64,000 bases of DNA from NCBI RefSeq assembly GCF_002797315.1, contig NZ_KZ454937.1, positions 256,658-320,657 on the forward strand, given 5' to 3'. The notes under the pieces were generated by a model that worked only from the letters and a program-made list of their open reading frames with translations, was not told where the DNA came from and ran no database searches. Positions 16,877-25,504 of the stretch are shown here, piece after piece; positions within the stretch are counted from its first letter, which is position 1, and each line of letters starts with the position of its first letter. Source of the DNA: Bacillus sp. FJAT-44742. GTDB lineage: Bacteria; Bacillota; Bacilli; Bacillales; Marinococcaceae. A program made the translations under genes and the position numbers.

Positions 16877-17854
16877 ATGAAAAAATGGTTAGTTTTAATG
16901 GGGATATCTACAGTAGTAGTAACCGGCTGTGGCGAGATGGATGAAGAAGCAGGAGTTGATGAAACGGCAGAAGAAGAAACCGTTGAAGAAGAACAGGACA
17001 CAGACACTGAGGATAATAACGAGGAAGCTGATGGGGACGAGGACGAGATTCATGTAACAACCAGTTTTTCTGTGATCGGAGATTTTGCTGACAACATTGT
17101 TGGGGATCGGGGAACAGTAGAATACATAGTTCCAATTGGAGAAGAACCACATGAATATGAGCCTGTGCCAAGTGATTTCCAAAAGGTCAGCGATTCAGAA
17201 GTTTTTTATGTCAATGGTCTAGATCTTGAAGAGTGGCTGGAAGGCTTGGTTGAAAATGTTGGGGATGTGCCCATTGTAGAACTATCAGAAGGGGTAGATC
17301 CTATAGCTCTTGAAGGAGATGACGGGCATGACCCTCATGTTTGGCTATCTCCAAGCGCTGCCTCTGTGTATGTTGAAAATCTTGTGAAAGACTTGGTTGA
17401 ACGCGACCCTGAGGGTGAAGAAGAATATAGAGAAAATGCAAAGGCCTACCTAGAAGAGTTACAAGACCTCCATGAATGGACAGAAGAAAAAGTAGAAGAA
17501 GTACCAGAAGATAATCGCATCATTGTTTTATCGGAAGATGCATTCAAATATTTTGGCAGAGATTATGGATTTGAAACGGATGGTATCTGGTCCATTAATT
17601 CCCACGAGGAAGGAACCCCAGGCCAAATTAACCGAATTGTTGATCTAGCAAGAGATGAAGACCTGCCAGCCTTGTTTCTCGAATCAACCATTAACCCGCA
17701 GTACATGGAAACTGTAGCTGAAAACTCTGGAGTAGAAATTTACGAGGAGTTTGTTTATACAGATGCCGTGGGACAAGAAGGCAGTGGAGCAGAAACTTAT
17801 ATCGATATGATGGAACACAATGTAGAAACCATTGTAAACGGGTTAAGTCAATAA
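16877..17854 (+). CDS. Manganese-type (cluster A-I) metal-binding lipoprotein
   Basis: 325 aa. Lipobox VTGC (Cys18), then an extremely acidic linker (20-57), then a ZnuA/PsaA-type domain. Candidate metal ligands are His92 (EEPHEYEP), His154 (DPHVWLSP), Glu220 (LSEDAFKYFGRDYG) and Asp296 (YTDAVG). A Glu at the third position, with IWSINSHEEGTPGQ after it, is the Mn/Fe pattern (PsaA, MntC) rather than the zinc one with a third His. ABC partners (ATPase, permease) are absent on both sides, so it is an orphan or its transporter lies elsewhere. Single-gene unit with its own terminator. Confidence 0.85.
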   Translation: MKKWLVLMGISTVVVTGCGEMDEEAGVDETAEEETVEEEQDTDTEDNNEEADGDEDEIHVTTSFSVIGDFADNIVGDRGTVEYIVPIGEEPHEYEPVPSDFQKVSDSEVFYVNGLDLEEWLEGLVENVGDVPIVELSEGVDPIALEGDDGHDPHVWLSPSAASVYVENLVKDLVERDPEGEEEYRENAKAYLEELQDLHEWTEEKVEEVPEDNRIIVLSEDAFKYFGRDYGFETDGIWSINSHEEGTPGQINRIVDLARDEDLPALFLESTINPQYMETVAENSGVEIYEEFVYTDAVGQEGSGAETYIDMMEHNVETIVNGLSQ

Positions 17855-17879
17855 CACGGGAAAAAACCTCAAAGAAAAA

Positions 17880-17915
17880 GCAAAAGATGACTGGTTCTTC
17901 CCAGTCATCTTTTGC
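17880..17915. terminator. Terminator
   Basis: GCAAAAGATGACTGG...CCAGTCATCTTTTGC, perfect 15-base stem. Confidence 0.85.
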
Positions 17916-18056
17916 TGTATTTATTAAAAAGAATATACAAAAGAAGGAGTGATCCGATGGGTTTCAGACCGTTCTTTCCCTCACATCTTAAGATTTATAT
18001 TATAATCATTCTTATTCTTTTCCTCTTTTTTATCAGCCAACGGTTTTAACATTCTC

Positions 18057-18332
18057 TCACCAATTAGACTCTTTTTTGGGGCTCGTTTCTCTTTTCTCTT
18101 TGTCTGTCTCGTTTTTACCATTCCCTCCTGTGTCTTCTGGGGGTTTTTTTCTATATAACGATTTCGCATAAATAACAAAAGCAAGGATAATCAGGGCAAA
18201 TAACACCCCAATAAGGCAGAAAATAAGAAGTGTAGTGAGCGTAACGGTGATTATGCCATCAAAAAGAACAACATTTCCCCTCCTTTTTAGAGTGAGACAT
18301 AGCTTGTTAATAATAAGAAAACAAAGTTCCAA
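18057..18332 (-). CDS. Small single-pass membrane protein, start uncertain
   Basis: 91 aa if translated from the TTG at 18332, 11 bases after the CapA-like gene stops. It has one long hydrophobic segment (VTLTTLLIFCLIGVLFALII) and a charged C-terminal tail rich in Lys, Glu and Pro. The best ribosome site nearby (AAAAAGGAGGGGAA) precedes an ATG in a different frame that stops after seven codons, so either the start is unusual or there is a frameshift near 18270. Family not recognised. Confidence 0.4.
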   Translation of the reverse strand: MELCFLIINKLCLTLKRRGNVVLFDGIITVTLTTLLIFCLIGVLFALIILAFVIYAKSLYRKKPPEDTGGNGKNETDKEKRETSPKKESNW

Positions 18333-18343
18333 TAGCGGAAAAC

Positions 18344-19594
18344 CTATTCAGTAAAAGATCCAGCTTCTTCTGGCTGTTCAACTGCTTCTTGGACATTTTC
18401 TTCCTGCCCATTTTCTCTATTCATTCGGTCGATAACATGAGAATGATCAATCTCAAATACTAGCCTTTCATCATTTTCTACTATGCTTTCTGTATTCATT
18501 GTATCTTTTGTCAACTGTCTGAAGATGCGCATTTTATGAAGTTCGCCGGTGGTTCCTGTTAAAGGACGAGGCTGCGCTTCAAATATCCGAAAGGGTAACA
18601 ATTCTAATGTCGCATATCCATCGTGATGCAATTGGTAATTAGCAACGACAGTGTCTCTTGTCCGAGTCCATCCTTGGTCAAAAATAAAGTTTCCAGTTGA
18701 ATACATAATAAAGCTATCATTGTACGTATCTACAGATTGTAAAACGTGCGGGTGGTGACCAACGACGATGTCCGCCCCCATATCAGCAATAAAGCGAATT
18801 AACTCCTTTTGTCGCGAGGTGGGTGCACTGTCATACTCCGTGCCGGCATGAAAATGTGCAATGACAAGATCAGGATCGTATTGGTCATAAAGATTTCTCA
18901 TCGTAAGAGCAATATGGTCTGGATCTGTTGTCAGTACCCCCGAATCATCCTCACTCACCGTTTCTAAATCAGAATAGTGAACATCGTTGAATCCGACTAC
19001 ACCAACGGTCAGCCCATTGATTTCTTCTACATAGGGTACAATCGCTTCATCTAGATCCAATCCCGCGCCCACCACATCTACCGTTGACTGACCAAACGTT
19101 TCTAGTGTAGTGACAAGGCCTTCTTCTTTGTAATCCATCATATGGTTATTGGCCAGACTAACCACATCAAAATGAGCATCTTCAATCGCTTGAACAGCCT
19201 CAGGCTGTGAATAGAGGTGAATGACCTTATCGGCCGCATCATATTCCTCCTCATCAGCTGAGAGTACAGGGTGTTCGTAATTTCCTGTCGTTAAGTCAGA
19301 TTGTTCAAAAATGGGTTTTACGTATTTGAAAATATATTCAAATCCATGCTGATCTGCTACCTCTTCCACATGCCTTCCCAGCATTAAATCCCCGACCATG
19401 GAAGAAGAAAATAGGATATCATTTTCATCAATTGTAAACTCCACCTCTGGAGGCGTTGAAGCGAATACCCTGGCAGATGCTAACAAGATAACACAAACCC
19501 CAATAGCTACAATCGAATGCAATGTGGCCTTTTTCTTATGTTTCTTCCCCGTGGCGAGAATTTTTTCTTTTAACGTTAGTTTATTTTTTTTCAT
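18344..19594 (-). CDS. CapA-family (PGA_cap) metallophosphoesterase-like protein
   Basis: 416 aa. Short basic cytoplasmic end, a signal-anchor (about 24-45), then a calcineurin-like CapA domain: MVGDLMLGR, TTGNYEHPV, VVSLANNHMMDY, GVVGFNDVHYSDLE, VIAHFHAGTEYDS, VVGHHPHVLQ and YSTGNFIFDQ. In B. anthracis and B. subtilis, CapA/PgsA belongs to the poly-gamma-glutamate capsule complex, but most family members stand alone and are uncharacterised. No capB/capC/pgsB genes are nearby, so capsule synthesis should not be assumed. Ribosome site AAGGAGC. The tail (350-416) is acidic and probably disordered. Confidence 0.82.
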   Translation of the reverse strand: MKKNKLTLKEKILATGKKHKKKATLHSIVAIGVCVILLASARVFASTPPEVEFTIDENDILFSSSMVGDLMLGRHVEEVADQHGFEYIFKYVKPIFEQSDLTTGNYEHPVLSADEEEYDAADKVIHLYSQPEAVQAIEDAHFDVVSLANNHMMDYKEEGLVTTLETFGQSTVDVVGAGLDLDEAIVPYVEEINGLTVGVVGFNDVHYSDLETVSEDDSGVLTTDPDHIALTMRNLYDQYDPDLVIAHFHAGTEYDSAPTSRQKELIRFIADMGADIVVGHHPHVLQSVDTYNDSFIMYSTGNFIFDQGWTRTRDTVVANYQLHHDGYATLELLPFRIFEAQPRPLTGTTGELHKMRIFRQLTKDTMNTESIVENDERLVFEIDHSHVIDRMNRENGQEENVQEAVEQPEEAGSFTE

Positions 19595-19715
19595 TTAGAA
19601 AGCTCCTTGGAAAGGGTATATTTAATCTTATTTCAATTTCATTGATTTTCCTTTATAAGTATATTTTATATCAATAGTTTCCCTAAGGAAATACTTTTCA
19701 CTTAATGAAAACCGA

Positions 19716-19738
19716 AAACTTTACCTAGGTAAAAAATA
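19716..19738. repeat. Perfect palindrome with CCTAGG core
   Basis: TTTACCTAGGTAAA is self-complementary over 14 bases and carries the ACCTAGGT core of the gene-start repeats. Confidence 0.45.
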
Positions 19739-19750
19739 GTGCGAACTGAA

Positions 19751-19784
19751 AAGAGAGAGGTATATCGAAACCTCTCTCTTTTTT
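19751..19784. terminator. Terminator-like hairpin
   Basis: AAGAGAGAGG-TATATCGAAA-CCTCTCTCTTTTTT, nearly the same as the hairpin at 7794. Confidence 0.6.
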
Positions 19785-19833
19785 ATAGTAAAAAAAGATT
19801 GTTATCGTGTGGGAGTCCAAAAATTAAAGAAAA

Positions 19834-20277
19834 AGCGTTTGTTTGGCTGGGGATCCAATAAATAAAAAGAAGCATCCTAGATTTAAGTATGGTCCAGGCT
19901 GCTTCTGTATTTACAAGGTTATTCAGGAGGGTGATCTTAGTTGTGCCTTTATTATTAGGCTATAATCACCTTATTAGACGTGGACACATTGAAGAAAAAG
20001 GGTACAATAAACCCTTCTTGAATTCAAGAAGGGTTTATTGTCTTAGAGGGTGTAAACAAAACAATGAAAAAATTACTTTAGCAGGACATCGATGAAGAGA
20101 GAATATAAAGTATTCTCTCCTCATAGTATAATACACTTCATTTATAAATAGGAATGGTTCTTATTTATCATTTTGCTTTGTAGGTATTTCCATTATGGTC
20201 AACTTATTATCCATTCATTATTACCTAATTTTTATTGGAAGACTGCTCTAACTTGTACATTCTCCACTTTCTGCGTG
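19834..20277. repeat. Repeat R1, copy B (fullest copy)
   Basis: Order: 3' end of a coiled-coil gene (reads KRLFGWGSNK then stop, cf. MFAWGSKK at 15649); hairpin; TTCAGGAGGGTGATCTTAGT; long palindrome; AAACAAAACAATGAAAAAAT; AGTATAATACACTTCATT; GGAATGGTTCTTATTTATCA; ends with TGTACATTCTCCACTTTCTG. The last part corresponds to the final codons and stop of the minus-strand secreted-protein gene at 42010. Confidence 0.75.
20004..20041. terminator. Perfect 38-bp palindrome inside R1
   Basis: ACAATAAACCCTTCTTG and its exact complement meet at GAATTC. It can act as a bidirectional terminator or stable RNA hairpin. Copy C has only half of it. Confidence 0.7.
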
Positions 20278-20406
20278 GCCCTGGCGATCCCATCGGAAGA
20301 TGGGCTATTCGTGGAGCTGGTAATATCCTAAAGACTCTCCGGGTGTGGGGATAAAACGGGTATGCGTTTAAGGTCTCATACACAAAGACAGAGAAGTTGC
20401 AGAGAT

Positions 20407-20470
20407 TAATAGGTGGGTAAAAACATGGGTAAAAACAAAAACCTAGGTAAGAATAACATTAGTAAGAACC
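20407..20470 (+). repeat. Gene-start repeat, longest copy
   Basis: AATAGGTGGGTAAAAACATG, then codons reading MGKNKNLGKNNISKNLDTIY and a stop. This parallels MSKNENLGESNVGENIDNIE of the gene at 3496, so about 20 codons of the gene start are duplicated and then truncated. Confidence 0.65.
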
Positions 20471-20845
20471 TGGATACAATTTATTGAACGTAAGTAACAT
20501 AGGTTTTTGAGGCGCACTGCAAAAAAAGATGGGGGGTTGATTTTTTTCTTTATACCAAGGAATCTTCCTCTTACATACTTTGGACCTGAAGATAGTTCTT
20601 TCTCTTCAGTAACTCTCTGTACCTCCCTATGCTTCATATACCACCAACTTGGCACAAGAAGCATGTCTAGTTAAAACCATTAATTCCTATACGGGTTAAT
20701 ACGGGTTGCATTTATGACATGGACTATAGAGAAGGACCGATTGATTCCCTTTTCGGTTTACCCCTTTATAGGGAGAGTAGCAAAAGAATACCTCTCCGCT
20801 TACCCTGGCGATCATAAGAAAACGTCCAAGACAATGGGGGTGCTC

Positions 20846-22033
20846 ATGATTAGAAAATTCTCTCTTCTTCTACTTTGTATACTATTGCTTTTGACGGGTT
20901 GCTGGAATGCAAGGGAGTTAGATGAATTATCTATCGCTTCAATGATAAGTATTGATAAATCAGATGAAAACAAGTATGAAGTTACCGCGCAAATTATTAA
21001 TCCTGCCCAATATGTGGAGGAGGAACGCACCGACCGTGCTCCGGTGGCAACACATAACGTCTCAGGAGCATCTGTTTTTGAAGGGATACGTAGACTAACG
21101 ATTCACATTCCCCGAAAACTTTATTTAGCACATATCAGAGTCGTCGTTATTAGTGAGGAGATCGCTGAAGAGGACTTTACCGAAGTATTAGACTTCTTTT
21201 TCCGTGATCATGAAGTAAGGACTGATTTCTTTATAGTGATCAGCAAAGATCAACCTGCAAAAAATGTCTTGAAGGTATTATCGCGGATAGAGGAACTACC
21301 TGCAGAAAAGGTTTTTTCCTCCATCACTTTTTCTGAAGAAAATTGGGCACCAACCAAAGGAATGCAAATAGATGACATTATTGAGCAGTTTATCCTAGAT
21401 GGACAAAACCCCGTAGTCACGGGAATTAAGGTTGTTGGCGATCAGGAAGTAGGGGGAAGAAGAGAACACGTGGAAACCATTGAAACCGAGGCGGTTTTGA
21501 AGCTGCACAATCTTGCTGCCTTTCGGGAGGGGAAACTGGTAGGATGGATGACAGAGGATCAAAGCATAGGATATAACTATATCCGTGGCAATGTGCAAAG
21601 CACCTTAGGTGTAATTCCTTGTATTAACGACAATATCACATATGAAGTGATCCGTTCAGAAAGCTCCATTGATGCAAAGCTTGTAAATGGGGAACCAATG
21701 GTTAATGTCACTATCTCAACTGAAGGAAATATCGCAGAAGTGACTTGTGACCTTGAAACGTCACCTCAAACCATTAAAAAACTTGAAAAACAAATAGCAA
21801 ACAACATTGAAACCTTGGCAATTTCTTCAATCAACCGAGCCCAAACTGATTTTAAAAGCGACATCTTTGGATTTGGAGAACAAATTCGCAGAAGTGATCC
21901 CACCTACTGGAAAAGTGTAAAAAATGGTTGGAACACTCATTTTGAAGATCTCGAGGTAAATGTGGATGTTGATTTCTCTATTCATCATACAGGCACATTG
22001 ACTGAGTCCTTCATTAATGACAAGAAAAATTAA
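20846..22033 (+). CDS. Orphan Ger(x)C-family germinant-receptor lipoprotein, copy 1
   Basis: 395 aa. I chose the ATG at 20846 (GGGGGTG upstream, directly before a signal peptide); an upstream extension of 44 codons has no ribosome site. Lipobox LLTGC (Cys19), then WNARELDELSIASMISIDK and the two-domain Ger(x)C body (RRLTIHIPRKLYLAHIRVVVISEEIA, FFRDHEVRTDFFIVISKDQ, LTESFINDKKN at the end). C subunits normally work with GerA and GerB type membrane subunits at the spore inner membrane; neither is present here. Strongly similar at protein and DNA level to the copy at 45596. Confidence 0.88.
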   Translation: MIRKFSLLLLCILLLLTGCWNARELDELSIASMISIDKSDENKYEVTAQIINPAQYVEEERTDRAPVATHNVSGASVFEGIRRLTIHIPRKLYLAHIRVVVISEEIAEEDFTEVLDFFFRDHEVRTDFFIVISKDQPAKNVLKVLSRIEELPAEKVFSSITFSEENWAPTKGMQIDDIIEQFILDGQNPVVTGIKVVGDQEVGGRREHVETIETEAVLKLHNLAAFREGKLVGWMTEDQSIGYNYIRGNVQSTLGVIPCINDNITYEVIRSESSIDAKLVNGEPMVNVTISTEGNIAEVTCDLETSPQTIKKLEKQIANNIETLAISSINRAQTDFKSDIFGFGEQIRRSDPTYWKSVKNGWNTHFEDLEVNVDVDFSIHHTGTLTESFINDKKN

Positions 22034-22112
22034 TTTTTCAGGTAGCGATTAAAAGAGAAGGGCCTATTTTAGAAAAGCTAGGTGAAAGTAACAAAGGGGA
22101 ATGGAGAAACAA

Positions 22113-22143
22113 AAACATCCTTCTTTAAATGATAAAGAAGGAT
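22113..22143. terminator. Terminator-like hairpin
   Basis: ACATCCTTCTTTA-AATGA-TAAAGAAGGATGT. It follows Ger(x)C copy 1, whose original terminator (compare 46813) was interrupted after GGGCCTATTTTAG. Confidence 0.6.
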
Positions 22144-22321
22144 GTGTGAAGAGTGAGTATGCAACTAGGAAAAACACTGTTCACTCCTATGTTCCTGTTT
22201 GGTCTCTCGTTCAAACATGGAATTATCGAAAGGTAAAAAGTACAAAAAACCCATGACATATGAGCATCGAGCAAGTGTTCATTGCCTCCTCTTGAAGGTT
22301 TTCAAGGGGAAAACATTTGTT

Positions 22322-22504
22322 TTATTTTGAGGTTTTCACCCAATAGGCTGCTTCTCGGCTGGATGGTGAAGGTGGGAAGTTCTTTCCTTGTTCCACTTTA
22401 ATTTCTGTGTTGTCGTTTTTGTTATTCCCATTCACTAAACTATCGACTTTGTAGGTTCCACTTTCCAGCGCTTGTTCTCCTGTCTTGTACTTATCTTGGG
22501 CCAT
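22322..22504 (-). CDS. YjzC-like small protein
   Basis: 60 aa with GGAGGTGAATTTTG before the ATG at 22504. Sequence pattern MAQDKYKTGEQALESGTYKV...GNNKNDNTEIKVEQGKNFPPSPSSREAAYWV follows YjzC (GQxxKPGxxAPxxGxY...KVxLxxGExFPxTxxxxRxWxY), from memory. YjzC-type proteins are small, of unknown function and common in Bacillaceae. Single gene between the Ger(x)C and LuxR copies. Confidence 0.65.
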   Translation of the reverse strand: MAQDKYKTGEQALESGTYKVDSLVNGNNKNDNTEIKVEQGKNFPPSPSSREAAYWVKTSK

Positions 22505-22742
22505 CAAAATTCACCTCCAAAAAGTATAAGAACTATTTCCCTTTTTCCTTTCTTTTAAACGGTTCGAAGAAAAAAGGGAGGCACAACTGAGAAGGAAAAG
22601 GGTACATAAACATTCTATAAAAGAATCGTATAAATGTGGGAAATTGTTTTTTTATAACTAGACAAAAGGGAAAAGGGGTAGGAAGAAAGCAAGGGAAGAG
22701 TCAAGAGATCCCTTCCCCAGTTTTTGGAAAGGAGGGTTGGGA

Positions 22743-22886
22743 ATGAATAAAAAAATTCTTTATTCATTGTTAACAGGTATGGTCGCCGTAGGGTTATTAG
22801 GCGCTTGTAATGATGCCGAAGGTGATGAGGGGTATGAAACAGATGGTTTTGAGGAAGAGAGTGATATGGAAGAGGACGGACTTTAA
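22743..22886 (+). CDS. Very small acidic lipoprotein (47 aa)
   Basis: A short gene with a strong ribosome site (GGAAAGGAGGGTTGGGA) and a clear lipoprotein signal: MNKKILYSLLTGMVAVGLLGAC (Cys22). The 25-residue mature part is almost all Asp, Glu and Gly and ends EEESDMEEDGL. It resembles the lipobox-plus-acidic-linker beginning of the larger lipoproteins in this window without any folded domain, so it could be a genuine small lipoprotein or the truncated front of a larger one. Confidence 0.65.
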   Translation: MNKKILYSLLTGMVAVGLLGACNDAEGDEGYETDGFEEESDMEEDGL

Positions 22887-23052
22887 AATCTGTTCGTAAG
22901 ACCGGGTACCAATAAGGGGGTACGAACGGGCCGTATGGGACCCAAATGGTTTGTGGAACCGTAAAAGAGTTCCTTGCTTACGTACAACGTGTTTATTGAA
23001 AGAAGGGAACCAACAGAGAAGGGGAAACATCCTCTAAAAGTACTTCAAAGAT

Positions 23053-23087
23053 AAAAGAAGCACACCCCTTTTGGTGAGCTTCTTTTT
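23053..23087. terminator. Bidirectional terminator
   Basis: AAAAGAAGC-ACACCCCTTTTGGTGA-GCTTCTTTTT, between the small lipoprotein gene and the convergent gene ending at 23099. Confidence 0.7.
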
Positions 23088-23098
23088 GTATGGCTGCC

Positions 23099-23338
23099 TT
23101 ATTTTTTTTCTCTCTCCACTTCATCTTTTAGAAGAACCATTCGGTGGAAAGGGAACTCTTCCTCTTTTCCTTCTAGGGGAAACTCCACCACTTCCGCGCA
23201 AATGGTTCTCTCATATTCTGCAATAACTTTCATTTCTTCTCCCTTAAAATATACCTTTTCTTCTATGGCGAAATCCGTAAACATCTTTCCGATAAAGGGA
23301 TTCGCATTGCGTTTTGGTGGAGGTTGATGGTTTTTCAT
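23099..23338 (-). CDS. Hypothetical 79-aa protein
   Basis: I chose the ATG at 23338 (GAGGGTG upstream); an in-frame ATG lies 18 bases earlier. Sequence MKNHQPPPKRNANPFIGKMFTDFAIEEKVYFKGEEMKVI...EVVEFPLEGKEEEFPFHRMVLLKDEVE suggests a small beta-rich protein. Family not recognised; no signal peptide. Confidence 0.5.
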   Translation of the reverse strand: MKNHQPPPKRNANPFIGKMFTDFAIEEKVYFKGEEMKVIAEYERTICAEVVEFPLEGKEEEFPFHRMVLLKDEVEREKK

Positions 23339-23504
23339 ACAAACACCCTCTTTCATTAGAATCAGGATTATTCAGTGGAACGAAGGAGTTGAAATAGATG
23401 ATAGATGATTTTGTCGAAAAAAGCAAAATGATTTAGGGAGTGATAGTGGTAAGTATGAAGGTCAAAAGGAAAGAAAACAATAACCGTTGTGGTGACAAAA
23501 ATGC

Positions 23505-23800
23505 CAAGCAAAGACCTATGTTGCTCAAACACAAGGATTTAATTTGCTATTTATGACTGTTTCCTCCGTCGATTTTCCCGTGTGAAGACGCTTGATGAAA
23601 GCATTGCGTCCGACTTCAGTCGCTACCCATTTCTTCAAGAAGGCAACAAATAGTGTGTGAACCTTACTACTATTCGTTCTTTTTCTTGGAATCTTTCTCA
23701 GCTTTTTTTATACTTATCTTATCCTCTAGCTTCAAAAAATGGCAGGTTATGGTTTGAGGGAGTGACTGAAAGATTGATGGGGAAAGAGGGAAAGAGACAC
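23505..23800. repeat. Duplicated leader region of LuxR gene copy 2
   Basis: Nearly the same DNA precedes the LuxR gene at 47621: TTTATGACTGTTTCCTCCGT, CGATTTTCCCGTG, CGTCCGACTTCAGTCGCTAC. On the minus strand both copies can be read as KKWVATEVGR..F.KRL.TGKSTEET, so this may be the remnant of an opposing gene kept in both copies. Confidence 0.55.
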
Positions 23801-24508
23801 ATGATACCAGCCAACTATATGTTCGTGGAAGAAAAGGACTTTGCCGTGTATCATCAGGTATTGATAAACAAAAGAGAAACGATCCAAAATGACGAGAGGT
23901 TCACAACTGAAAAAGAGCTAAAGATCCATCTGATCCCCTACTATCCTCGCAAGTTGCCTCGTTTAGTAGCGCAATTGAAAGAAGATAATAAGCAGGCCCA
24001 TATGAGTGTGGTTTTATCGGCGCCAGACTTCCCTTTTATCAAGAAACTTATTAAAATGGACGTTTTTCATTTTTATAGTAACGTTCATTCAGGGGATGCT
24101 CTCTTCCAGTTATGGAAAGAGACCCACGCCTGGCTCAGTTTTGTAGATGTCCCTTTTCAAAAGTGTTTGAAAGACATCGCAAAAGAATTGGTTCAGTGGA
24201 ATAACTTCAGCCAAAGATATGATCCTGTCATGGACCCAAATGAGGGAATGTATCAATTGATTGTTGAGGAAGAGTCAGTCAAAAGCTACTTGACCTATTC
24301 TGAAACCCTTGTGGTACAGAAAGTGGTGAAAGGGAAAACCAATATCCAAATAGCCGAAGACCTGTATGTGTCAGTATCCACAGTCAATAACCATGTGTCA
24401 CACATTTTACATAAATTATCTGTCAGAAATAAGGCTCAGTTGTTGAAACGGTTGATTGAAATGAAACTCGTTACCTTGGTGGAAACACCCAAACCACAAA
24501 GAAGCTAG
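23801..24508 (+). CDS. LuxR/GerE-type regulator, family copy 2
   Basis: 235 aa from the ATG at 23801 (GGAAAGAGGGAAAG upstream), which aligns the start with the other two copies (xxNYMFVEEKDF). N-terminal receiver-like domain includes MSVVLSAPDFPFIKKLIKMD and FYSNVHSGDALFQLWKETHAW; C-terminal LuxR HTH is LTYSETLVVQKVVKGKTNIQIAEDLYVSVSTVNNHVSHILHKL. It is much closer to the copy at 47621 than to that at 15885. Both close copies lie about 1-3 kb after a Ger(x)C gene, in the same direction. Confidence 0.82.
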   Translation: MIPANYMFVEEKDFAVYHQVLINKRETIQNDERFTTEKELKIHLIPYYPRKLPRLVAQLKEDNKQAHMSVVLSAPDFPFIKKLIKMDVFHFYSNVHSGDALFQLWKETHAWLSFVDVPFQKCLKDIAKELVQWNNFSQRYDPVMDPNEGMYQLIVEEESVKSYLTYSETLVVQKVVKGKTNIQIAEDLYVSVSTVNNHVSHILHKLSVRNKAQLLKRLIEMKLVTLVETPKPQRS

Positions 24509-24541
24509 CCGGTATACTGGTCCAGGTAGCTTCTTTGTGGT
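24492..24541. terminator. Terminator after LuxR copy 2
   Basis: ACCACAAAGAAGCTA...TAGCTTCTTTGTGGT, the same design as at 48360 after LuxR copy 3. Confidence 0.75.
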
Positions 24542-24942
24542 ATAGATGAGAAGAAAGTCTATGAAGATAGAGTTTTCTTTTACTACGGGTGTAAAATTAG
24601 AAAAAACAAACGTTTTATTTCTTTATCTTCATAAAAAAAGAGAATGCCATTCAATAGAGTTTAAGGGAGTAACTTTTTTAAGAAAAAAAGGATTTTATCT
24701 CTTTTTTGAAATGTATGAAATTGTCCGTGGTTTGTTACATAGGAGAAATAGAAGAAGATAAAAAGCAAGAGGAGTCCACCAAAAAATGAACATGTACGTA
24801 GAACCAGTGGTGTACTTTTGTATCATTGTGATGAAAAGAGATGATAGCCTGAGTATGATTTGGTGGGAGACGTACGCGGCTTTTTTTAAGAGAGACTATG
24901 GAAAGAGACACAAATCACCTGATGTGGTGAAAGGAGGACAAA

Positions 24943-24979
24943 ACAAACCACCCTTCTTTATTAAAGAAGGGTGGTTTGT
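24943..24979. terminator. Perfect palindromic terminator
   Basis: ACAAACCACCCTTCTTTA and its complement. It occupies the same place relative to R1 copy D as the 38-bp palindrome does in copy B, but the stem sequence differs. Confidence 0.7.
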
Positions 24980-24999
24980 CTTTGGGGTTTAGACGAAAA

Positions 25000-25235
25000 A
25001 TGAAAAGTACCTTTGCAAATCAGCAAGGGAGAATATTATGTACTCTCACTTGTAGTATAATACACTTTAGTTATAAATGGGAATGGTTCTCATTTATCAT
25101 TTTACTTTGTAGGTATTTCCATTATGGTCAACTTATTATCCATTCATTATTACCTAATTTTTATTGGAAGACGGCTCTAACTTGTACATTCTCCACTTTT
25201 TTTGCGTGGGATGCCTCCACCATCTGCTAAGGACC
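25000..25235. repeat. Repeat R1, copy D
   Basis: AAAAGTACCTTTGCAAATCA, TTGTAGTATAATACACTTTA, GGGAATGGTTCTCATTTATC, TTGGAAGACGGCTCTAACTT and GCGTGGGATGCCTCCACCAT match copies B and C closely. Confidence 0.75.
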
Positions 25236-25345
25236 TTTCATGACTAGCCCAATTTACAGTATGAGTATGCCAGCTAGGCTACGGATCTTTAAGAATTGTA
25301 GCTCTTCCTATGGTATTCAACCCTGCTTTACAAAGAAATAGTTTC
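25155..25345 (-). pseudogene. Decayed copy of the secreted protein gene at 42010
   Basis: On the minus strand: KAGLNTIGRATI, a broken part, VNWASHE, then an internal deletion to LADGGGIPRKK and a frameshift before the stop. The gene at 42010 reads NAGLKTIGRATIPGAV...VNWASHEMYLHAQ...PLADGGGIPRKKVEN. No signal peptide or start remains. Confidence 0.7.
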
Positions 25346-25504
25346 CCGTTCTTGAGAGTAGTCCTACGGCTTCAGGTACAGAAACTAAGGATAGCATGTC
25401 GGTCCTTGTTTTGTTCAACATTCTTCCTGGTTCATTGTAAACTGTATATTTCTTATCCTTTCTTGTAAAATGTTTTGTGGTAATATCTTTTATTACCCCC
25501 TTTA

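Larger units (their letters stand above)
19595..20845. other. 1.25-kb gene-poor region made of repeat remnants
   Basis: Holds a CCTAGGT palindrome (19718), a terminator hairpin (19751), the 3' end of a lost coiled-coil gene, R1 copy B, and a gene-start repeat (20407). Open frames at 19889 and 20443 appear to be shadows of these repeats. Confidence 0.5.
24542..25504. other. Gene-poor region of repeat remnants
   Basis: Contains a partial R2 start (24545), a short coding-like stretch reading IWWETYAAFFKRDYGKRHKSP (about 24855-24915, no clear start), the palindrome at 24943, R1 copy D and a decayed secreted-protein gene. Confidence 0.45.

Noticed and set aside
17981..18184. 67-aa minus-strand frame overlapping the small membrane protein
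   Set aside because: Very basic shadow in a second frame; cannot be distinguished from the tail of the 18057 gene, and the latter has the membrane segment.
18344..19594. Assigning poly-gamma-glutamate capsule synthesis to this locus
   Set aside because: CapA-like proteins are common without capsule genes; no capB, capC, capE or pgs partners here.
19889..20095. 68-aa frame (PLLLGYNHLIRRGHIEEKG) within R1 copy B
   Set aside because: A GGAGGGTGAT ribosome-like site precedes it, but copies A and C do not preserve the frame beyond about 10 codons and it runs through a perfect palindrome; treated as part of the repeat.
20443..20664. 73-aa minus-strand frame before Ger(x)C copy 1
   Set aside because: No ribosome site; overlaps a gene-start repeat on the other strand.
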